Below, one piece after another: positions 35,173 to 64,000 of a stretch of DNA of 64,000 nt; the stretch's first letter is position 1, and every line of letters begins with the position of its first letter. The position numbers and the translations under genes were made by a program. Source of the stretch: Cristatella mucedo (lineage: Eukaryota; Bryozoa; Phylactolaemata; Cristatellidae); contig WPIO01000002.1 in the NCBI GenBank assembly GCA_009760855.2, forward strand, positions 7,081,001-7,145,000, in the 5' to 3' direction. Under the pieces are notes generated by a model. The model saw only the letters and a program-made list of their open reading frames with translations, had not been told where the DNA came from and made no database searches.

Positions 35173-37175
35173 TACCTAATTCGTTCAATTTGATTGCACT
35201 ACCGAAACGAGAATCCCGAGAGATCGCCGCCCATGATGAGGAACGCTTGATTTGCCTTAGCGTGGGTATTCTGACCTGAGATACTTAGCGAGCAAACATG
35301 TGGGATAGCGAACAGAGTTTCGCTTTATTGCATGCATAGTGAGCAAAATAACCATGGCAAAGGCTTCTTTGAAAGGAACAATTAAATAAATAGAAAAATG
35401 GTAATCACCGGAATGTGCTCAACGCGAATTAATAAACACTCTGGTCTAAGCGGTCAGTAGACATTTTGACAGGGAGCGTTGTGCTGTCGGGTCTTGACAA
35501 ACGTTTTTCATTTTTCCTATTACAGGTGATCATCCATGCTTCGTCAACGAAAGGCAAGTAGCAGGCAGATGAATAAAAAAGCCAAGAGTGACAGGCCGTA
35601 ATTGTCATCGCCGATGCTGTCAGGCGTCGGTAGCTAGATGTCTTTCTTGCAAGCGGCCTCGACACTGCCTTTGGTAGGGGGCACTGTCTGATTGAGCTGT
35701 TCCAGGCAATGCTGAAGCCCTGAGCAGTAGTGCAGCAGTAGCAGAGCGAGTGCCTACAATCGACGACACGACCGTGCTGCAACTGAGTGCAGCAGAAGGT
35801 GTCGCCACACTTTCAGACCAGGCAGACACGGAGGTAATGTTGTGCTCACGGTGGAGCAAAGTAGATAAAGTGCAAATGAAGGCACATCCAATAGGGCACG
35901 AGAACCGGCTCAGCTACAAATAGGCGGACGACCGAATTGACGGATAGAAGTGCAAAAGCACCGCGATTTCCGTATGCAAGAGAAATATGCATCCAGCACC
36001 GATTCCACACCATCACCTAAGGCATCGAGCGATTACAAAGAGAGTTCTGCTGCATACAGCAGTCAAGCCCCAGACCTTAAGAGTCTGTGTACAAGGTCAA
36101 ATATGTTTCTTTGAAATGTATTAAGAAAGCTCTTTAGCACCTCTAAAAGCTTGTTATTTTAAATCAGGCTCCTTGGGATTTAGATGGTCACGTAAGCTAT
36201 AAGCTTATCAGATTCAGAAACACCCAACATGCCTCTAGAGCCTCTGTGTACACACTTAGACTCAGTAGCCACCTACAAGGAATCATGGTGGCCAACCAGG
36301 ACGGCTTCGGGGCTACGTGAGGGGGGCTAAGGCCTAAAGGCTGAATAGCGGTACAGATGTACATTTGCTCATTTGGTCTTATTGCAGCTTCATGCTAGAC
36401 CAACTAGAAACGAGTGAGTAGCTGAACCCTCACATCCTTTGGAGGTTAGTACATCTGCGTCATAGCTACACACACACACACATATAAAAGTTTACAGACC
36501 AAGGTTAACTTTTCGAGCAGTTCCATAATCGGAGGGTTAACCCAAATACGTACATGGAACTCAAGATCAAGAGGCATAACCCTTGGAAATGCCTTTCACA
36601 GAAAGAGAGAAAAAGAGAGAGAGAGAGGGGGAGACCAAAGAGAGATGGAGAGATGGACAGAGAGACAACCAGACAGCCTGACACACACACACACACACAC
36701 ACACACAGACCACGAAGACTTGCATCGAAGGTGCACCACCACCTAACCTTGGCCTTGTTAACAGCCCAGCCCAGTTCCTTCAGCCAGACTTATAGGGGGA
36801 GGGCTTTAGATCGAGCAACCGACTCACTGCCGACTGCCCTCGACTTACATGCACACATATCCAATTTGCCGATAAATTGCCAAGTTAGCAGGTATTTTGA
36901 GCAGCACTGTTTGGTAGGAAAGCCAACTTCTGTCACATCCTTGCTCGGCCAGAATACAATCTTGGAAAAATGACGACAACCTCCCGCAAGATAACCTCGA
37001 TGCATGGTGAGCTGGGGTGGGCACTCTTTTCATCAATCACCCCTGCACATGCTGACTGGCAGACAGAGAAAACTAGCTACTACTACTTCATATCTGAAAA
37101 GGGTCCCATAGGTGATTTATAAGGGCTAATAATCCTTAACATTTCAAACCGCATATGGCTGACTATTCGGGTTGG
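35173..37175. other. Anonymous stretch with GA/CA simple repeats
   Basis: Holds a GA-rich run (36,600-36,665) and a CA run (36,682-36,708). I found no conserved frame or repeat family in the rest. Confidence 0.4.
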
Positions 37176-37179
37176 CTCT

Positions 37180-38200
37180 GGGAAAAGTGATTAAGGCCCG
37201 TGGAATAGGATATCACTCTTATACTGAAGATACTCAGCTGTATTTGTCATTCAAACCGTCGGAATCTGCTGCAGCGATCGATTAACTAAATGCTTGCCTT
37301 GCCGACATTCGACAATGGGTATCAGAAAATTCCTTGCAACTAAATGATGATGAAACCGAACTGCTGCTCATAGGACAGCCTAAGAGTGTGGCTGGATTAA
37401 AAGGCTTTGCTCTTCTAATAGGTGATGCTGTTGTGAGACCATCACCACGTGCTCGAAATTTAGGTGTCGTTTTCGACAGCTGCCTAAATTTTAAAAGCTT
37501 CATTCAGAAGACTGCTTCTACAGCTAGCCATCACGTCCAATCCTTATCTAATATTAGGAGCTGTCTTCCAGTGGCTTGTAAAAAATTTAACTAGCTCTCA
37601 AGTTCTGTCTCGGCTTGACTATTACAACTCCCTTTTGGCCGGGCTACCAAAAAAAGCAACTAGGCCACTGCTGCTGGCTATGAATATGGCTGCAAGGCTA
37701 GTTTTTATGTCCCAGAGGTTTGAAAGTGTGTCTCCTTTGCTCAAAGAGCTAGGATGGCTGCCGGTTGAGCAATGGATACAGAGCAAAGTTCTTACGCTGA
37801 TCCACAAGGCCTGCCACGGATTGGCTCCTTTGTACCTAGCTGAACTGCTGCACCAGTTTCAGCCTCTTCCCGCCCTCAGGTCCTGTGCGGACAATAAATT
37901 AGCTGTTCCATTCTCTCGCTTAAAGACCGTTGGCGACAGAAGCTTTAGCTCTGCAGGTACTAGACTGTGGAACTCGCTTCCACAATTCTTATCTGTCGAC
38001 TATGGCTCATTCTTTTCAGCTATGCTTCTCACTTTCTCAATGTTGGGTGAGATGTAGTCTGTTGGCTGGGTACGAACGCGTACCAAAAGCCGCTTAGGCT
38101 GTGAGTGCTCTACACAACTCTCAAAACTCTCCTGTGTAACACCCATATAGTCTTTATGGCTTTGTAGACTTACAGACGGAGATGCATTACATTACATTGG
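37180..38200 (+). mobile_element. LINE-B 3' half
   Basis: Starts in the RT palm (ARGIGYHSYTEDTQLYLSFK, where the catalytic Tyr-Ala-Asp-Asp is mutated to Tyr-Thr-Glu-Asp). It continues through LQLNDDETELLLIG and ARNLGVVFDSCLNFKS to HKACHGLAPLYLAELLHQFQ. It ends with the GTAACACCCATATAG UTR and GCATTACATTACATT at 38,190-38,200. Several stops interrupt it. Confidence 0.87.
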
Positions 38201-39600
38201 TTTAGAACCATGCTAATATCGTCCACGGCCGCTCAATTGGCTAAAACTACCTAGGGGTCAGGCATCAAAAAGAAAAAACTGCACGCTTTCAAGAAAGAGT
38301 CGGTCGTGCAACTTGACGGCTCGTTACAGGGGTCGCAAGGGCTTTGGAGCAAAGGCACTTCAACCTTCGGGTGCAGACATGGGTGCTATAGTTTGGAAGA
38401 ATGGCACTCGGGTTGACTGGGCTAAGGATCCGATGCAAGCACATAGGCAGTTCCCATGTACACCGGTGGCAGTAACTCATACTCGCACTCACACACCAGA
38501 CAGGAGACCCTAATTGTGACGGTAGCTGATAAAGCCTTAACCATCACTCATTTAAAAAAAACCTGATGGACGCTGCTGCTTTGTCAGTTCCAGCAGGCCA
38601 CATGATGGGCCATCGATCGTGGTTGGCTATTAGAAACTACTATTAACCTTCCCAGACCACTCTTGCTGTGATTAAAAGATGGGTGGTACCGACTCATTTA
38701 GTTACTTTTGGCACCATCTTACATAAAGCATGCATGGCGATTTCCATAAATCAAAGCCACAGCCCGACTCGGTGCCGTGCCGCATAGTGCCTCTCTGCAC
38801 CGTTGGTGTTGAAACATTCTGGCAACTGCTAATTGGCCTGGATTGTGTGGTGGCAGTCGCACGACTTTTTTTTAGCAGTATACAAGTTAAGATAATAAGG
38901 AGCAACTTGTAGTTTCAAAATACAGAACAGCTGGAGGCCACCTGCCGAGAGACTTGAGTTCGACAAAGAATTTCACCCCAGGCAGGATCGATCCAACAAC
39001 CTCTGCATGTTACCTGTCCAGTGCTCTGCTGATCGATAGAGACCTTGCCCTTTACTCAACACGGGGCTGTTTTGTGCATACCTGATGTCTAATGCTTTGG
39101 ACGCGATACTTGGTTATTTTTTGTCCAACTTGTGGCTTGTAAGCTGGTTGCCATCGCTACGGAAGCCAGAAGTAATTCAGGACAGCACATACAGACTTAC
39201 TTCTTACATGCAGGCAATACAGTTTGCAGTCTATTCTTACCGCAAAGATCATATTTATGCATACCTTCGTACATTGGAGCTGTTTACATGCCTCGTTAGC
39301 CATGCTTCGAGAAGTTAGTTATGTCAGTATCAGTTACTTGCTGCCAGATCTAGCACCGGTCATATATGCTGTGTTTTATGAGAAACATGGGATTCCGGAT
39401 CAGCTTCTCGCTTTCATAGTGGTGGGAGCATGCGGAGTGGGGTCAGTGCTCGAGCTACCGCAGTTTTGCAGGCAAAGTCAAGGAGTGGCGAATCGCCACT
39501 CGAGGATTCCGCAGAGAACCCACCTAAAGTTTGAAGCATCTGCACGATCAGCTGACAGGCGCACACACACACACTTCCCCTTTGCTGCCTAAGACGCTCA
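38201..39600. other. Intergenic or PDZD8 3' region, mostly anonymous
   Basis: Apart from an old tRNA-like SINE relic (about 38,935-39,050, minus strand) I see no gene. If the terminal PDZD8 exon is correct, its 3' UTR lies here on the minus strand. No clear AATAAA signal was found within the first few hundred bases. Confidence 0.35.
38935..39050 (-). repeat. tRNA-like SINE relic (third family)
   Basis: The minus strand reads ATCGATCAGCAGAGCACTGG, then CAGAGGTTGTTGGATCGATCC. This resembles tRNA D-arm, anticodon-arm and T-arm spacing with a B-box-like GGATCGATCC. The acceptor ends do not pair well and a non-tRNA 3' body follows, so a functional tRNA is unlikely. Confidence 0.45.
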
Positions 39601-39606
39601 GGCGAG

Positions 39607-60278
<20,672 letters not shown>

Positions 60279-60729
60279 CCTATCGCGTTTTCTGCCAAAT
60301 CATAACGGTAATCCGCCACGCCGATGTCAAAAGGTGGTCGTAACCGCAAGGCGCGACCACCAGCCCTGCGGGGTTCTAGCTCAAAACAGGGAGGGGCAGC
60401 CGCACGTTCTCAAGGTCAAGGCCAACAATCCTTACCACAGATTCTCTAGTATATGACCGGCGACCCTTCCCCCTGAAGGCGTAAGCTCAGTCCTCCTCCT
60501 CCTCCTCCTCCTCTCTCTCTCCCTCCCGTTCTTTCGCTCCTTACGGTGGCTTGTCCTATCCGATTAAGATTCCGCCGGTGCGAACGCGAGACCAGAAAAG
60601 TACAACGAGATTTGGACACTTGCCAGACCTAAAGCAAGTGCTAAATAAAGCTGCCACCAACTGCAAAACGAGCAAAAGTTAGTAAAGGTCCCCTGATCCG
60701 TCCGTTTCATTTACCTAGTGACGCAAGAG

Positions 60730-62440
60730 CTTCAACCAAGGCTTCGAAACAATAGATTGTAGATAAAATATACTGCAATATATTGGCTACAATATATTGT
60801 GCTGATTCGTTTGACAATACCAATATATTGTACGGGATTGGTTGACAATATATTGTAATATATTAACTTATTATTATAAACCTATTCGCCTTTGTCACGT
60901 GATACAAAATACATAAAAATAAATCAATTGACTTTTCATATTTGAAAATATCCAATTAAAATCATATCCGAACATATATCTGTAGAAATCATTTTTAGCC
61001 AATCACAATTGTCTAAGTGCACAATCGTGTACAATCGTAGTGGCGCCATTTTTTTCTCACACGTCGCCAACTTTGATGTCGAGTTCAAGTTCTCGTCCTA
61101 CAGTCCTACCTGACAACAAGGTCTGTCAGCTTTACTTTGGCAAGAATCCTGTTGGTTCTAGAGCCAATTCGTGAAAATGCACTTGTGGAACTGTTCGCAA
61201 ACAAAACGTTAAGGTCCGCTACACGAATCTGATATCCCACATCAAGCAGAATCAACCGAATTATCTAGACATGTTTCACTTGGCGAAACAAACACATGGA
61301 GACGGCAAATTCGAAACAGCAAGTGTCATCGCCGGAACTGGAAAATCAGTATGTGGACAGACCACTTGGAGCACATGCTCGATAGTCGATCAACCAATGT
61401 ATTCAAATGGATGGAATGGATCGTCATGAATGAGCTCGAATTGACCTTTTTCGAAAAAGAGTTCACCCGAAGCAATACGAAACTGCAACCGATCTCTGTC
61501 AAAACACTCAAGAAATATATGTTCAAGCTGGTGGAGGCGGTGGGAAATAAAGATATCTGTCAAGGTCGCTACTGCTACCACTTTCGCTCTTGTATTTGAT
61601 GGCTGGTCTGAGGACTCAACACACTTTATTGGTCTTTTTATCGTCTACCCTGGCAAGGAGCATGCTACTGATCCTGAAATTCATCTGTTGACCTTCGCCC
61701 CTCTCCTTGATGAGGCAAATTTTACAGCCGAAAACCATGGGAATTTCATCAAATCTAAACATGACTGGTACTTCTTGTCTCTCGACTCCTTTTCTGCTTG
61801 ATTGGTGACAACTGCTCAACCAACAAGGCAACAGCGGACCTTCTTTGTTTGCTACTTCTGGGATACCGTAGTCACCGTTTTACTTTGGCGGTTGAGGCAT
61901 ACGTAAGCACGTTGCTTGCATAGTTAATTGGGAAGCTTATGTCAAAGTTGTCAACACTCAAACAGCCAGGTCATTTCGCTTGATGACATCCCTGCACCCA
62001 GTCAATAATAATAATAATAATTATAATAATAATTCACTTGATAAAGCGCCCTCAGAGAACTTAATCTCTCTCTAGGCGCTTTACATTTGCTGTAAAGCGA
62101 AACATCACCCACGAGACAGGTGTTCCAGATATGTTTCAGCGCTTCGAAAGACTCCTTTCAAATCTTGATGAGACTGACGTTGAAATAATGAACCTTGTTC
62201 CCACAGCTGGGTAGAAAAGGAATATTCGGGATAGCAATCAAGCGTTGGCCGATTTCAAATCTGTTAGGATAGCGTTGCAGCGATGCGACATGTCGTTGAA
62301 AGAATCGGATGTTTTATTCAAATCAATCATTCGCTCGTATCCAGAGTTTGCCTTCGACCACTATCTTAGCAACGATGCAGATATCATCCAAAGCAAAGAT
62401 TTGGAAACGGCGATCGTCAAACTACAGGCAAACAAGGATA
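60730..62440 (+). mobile_element. hAT-like DNA transposon, broken (BED finger and catalytic-region remnants)
   Basis: ATG 61,076 opens a frame with a BED-type finger (KCTCGTVRKQNVKVRYTNLI then SHIKQNQPNY). The next frame carries FKWMEWIVMNELELTFFEKE. Then comes FALVFDGWSEDSTHFIGLFI, typical of the hAT catalytic region, and after an inserted LINE-A tail (61,998-62,105) FERLLSNLDETDVEI and [20 protein letters not shown]. Several stops and frameshifts disable it. Palindromic CAATATATTG motifs cluster upstream at 60,776-60,856. The C-terminal part is lost where a LINE-A starts near 62,440. Terminal inverted repeats could not be paired because the right end is missing. Confidence 0.75.
61998..62105 (-). 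mobile_element. LINE-A tail-only copy nested in the hAT element
   Basis: AATAATAATAATAATTATAA tail, then AAGCGCCCTCAGAGAACTTA and GGCGCTTTACATTTGCTGTA, the reverse complement of the hairpin end of LINE-A. Confidence 0.9.
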
Positions 62441-64000
62441 ATACTGCTGCCATGCATAACTAACATCATTAATATGTCATTAGCCTCAGGTCATGTCCCA
62501 GCATCTTTCAAAAAAGCTGTAGTCAGGCCTCTCCTCAAGAAAACAACACCAGACCAAGAGAACTTGAGCAACTACCGCCCAGTCTCCCTTCTACCATTTC
62601 TATCAAAGACACTGGAACAGGTCGTGGCAGACCAGCTAAACTCATATATCAAAACCTCACACCTTGCTAGTAAGTTCCAGTCCAGCTTTAGAGCTAATCA
62701 CTCCACAGAGTCAGCATTGCTTAGGGTATACAACGACCTACTTAGGAATGCAGACATGGGTAGAGTGTCTCTGCTTGTTTTGCTCGATCTTTCGGCAGCT
62801 TTTGACACTATCGATCACAAAGTTCTTCTAGAGCGCCTCTCATCTCGCCTGGGCATCACTGGCACTGCTCTGCAGTGGTTCAGGTCCAATTTCAGTGGGA
62901 GACTCCAGAGTATTGACATGAATTGACAAAGATCATCTGAAGTACCTCTGAAATATGGAGTATCTCTGGGCCCCATGCTAGGTCCGGTTCTTTTCACGCT
63001 TTATACTCTCCCTCTTGCTGATGTGATTGCCAAGCACAATTTAGGCTTTCCCTTCTATGCGGATGACACTCAGTTGTACCTTTGCTTTGATCCCTCACAG
63101 CCTTCGAGCACCTCAAATTCTCTAAACTCACTTGCTGCTTGCATTGATGACATCCCCACATGGATGGCAGCATATTTTCCAAAACTAAACGATGACAAAA
63201 TAACTTACTAGTTATGGGCAAACCCAGTGTGATTCAGAGATTGGAAAGGCTGATGCTCAAAATTGGCTCTGCCAGCATATCTCCTGTCGAATCAGCTCGA
63301 AATCTAGGTGTCATATTCCAAAGCGACCTCTCGTTAGACGACCATATCAGCTCCACGGTCAAATCTGCCTATTTTCAGCTTCATAATATTGCCAAAATTC
63401 AGGCTTGTTTAGATAAGGATACCACTTCTAAGTTGGTCCATGCATTCGTGACATCTCGTCTCGACTACTGCAACTTACTGCTTACTGGCCTCCCAGCATG
63501 TGCGATCAGGCGATTGCAGCTGGTGCAAAACTCTGCAGCTAGGCTTGTCTGTCGTGAGCGTCGCAGTTGCCACATTACTCCACTTCTCGCCGACCTGCAC
63601 TGGCTACCAGTCAAGCAACGGATTGACTTCAAGGTTTTGTCGCTCACTTTTAGGTCCCTTCATTCTATGGCTCCAGCCTATCTCTCCGACATACTCCCCC
63701 ATCAGGCCAAGCATCGCACCACCCGCTTTTCGGAATCCAACAGTCTAGAAATACCTCGTACAAACCTGAAATCCTTTGGAGACCGTGCATTTAGTTCGTA
63801 TGCTCCCAAAGCCTGGAACTTCCTCCCGACCTGCGTCAGAACATCCCCTGACCTGACCACATTTGAAAGGAACTTAAAAACACACCTATTTAGGACAGCA
63901 TTTTGTGGGCCTCTGTGATTCGTCCTTCACGTGCTTATGCATGCTGACACTGTGCCTTCTGCCACTAACCACATTTGCATGCTGACCCTGTGCATTTCAC
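62440..64000 (+). mobile_element. LINE-A, best-preserved RT copy, runs off the window
   Basis: Begins abruptly at CTGCTGCCATGCATAACTAA within the RT 5' region. The frame shows [57 protein letters not shown], then a single TGA (at about 62,923-62,925), then GFPFYADDTQLYLCFDPS with an intact FYADD catalytic motif. A frameshift near 63,205 moves to the last frame (63,214-63,918: SARNLGVIFQSDLSLDDHIS, LHWLPVKQRIDFKVLSLTFR, then KAWNFLPTCV). The endonuclease is missing (5' truncation). With about two lesions, it is the youngest-looking copy in the window. Confidence 0.92.

Overview
This is animal nuclear DNA. One spliced gene fills its right third, and most of the rest is transposable elements and microsatellites. 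The gene is recognisable as PDZD8, the animal ER-membrane lipid-transfer and tethering protein. I rebuilt it on the minus strand from 60,278 down to about 39,607 by joining exons with GT/AG borders, matching phases and family similarity. The divergence of the protein, the GC-rich CpG-dense left edge, the abundant AC/AG/AT microsatellites and the L2/CR1-type LINEs suggest an invertebrate. I cannot name the phylum with confidence.

Layout. 1-7,560: GC-rich, CpG-dense sequence holding one credible open reading frame (5,666-6,346, a predicted type I mucin-like membrane protein), an old SINE at each of two places and purine microsatellites. 7,560-38,200: a repeat graveyard. Two L2/CR1-like LINE families dominate, here called LINE-A (3' end is a GCGCC/GGCGC hairpin followed by ATT repeats) and LINE-B (3' end is ATTAC/TTACATT repeats, with endonuclease and reverse transcriptase remnants). 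There are also tRNA-derived SINEs (SINE-A and SINE-B), long TA and GT tracts, a decayed dispersed gene family copy (28.1-29.3 kb) and a 1.35 kb element with roughly 200 bp inverted ends (32.5-33.9 kb). 39,607-60,278: PDZD8, at least 21 coding exons in introns full of AC/AG arrays, with a LINE-A in one intron and a SINE-A, a SINE-B and a LINE-A tail in others. 60,700-64,000: a broken hAT-like DNA transposon interrupted by two LINE-A copies, the second running off the window.

The predicted PDZD8 protein (about 1,080 residues) has the family order: N-terminal membrane anchor, SMP lipid-transfer domain, PDZ, low-complexity linker, C2-like segment, C1 zinc finger and a C-terminal helical region. 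The main unresolved points are an exon or border between 45,300 and 41,744 and the last coding exon.

The most informative non-genic signals are a probable LINE 3' transduction (source near 23.2-27.6 kb, offspring at 10.1-12.1 kb, bracketed by 64 bp direct repeats), a 3' hairpin tail shared between LINE-A and SINE-B, and SINE tails that run directly into long TA/GT microsatellites.
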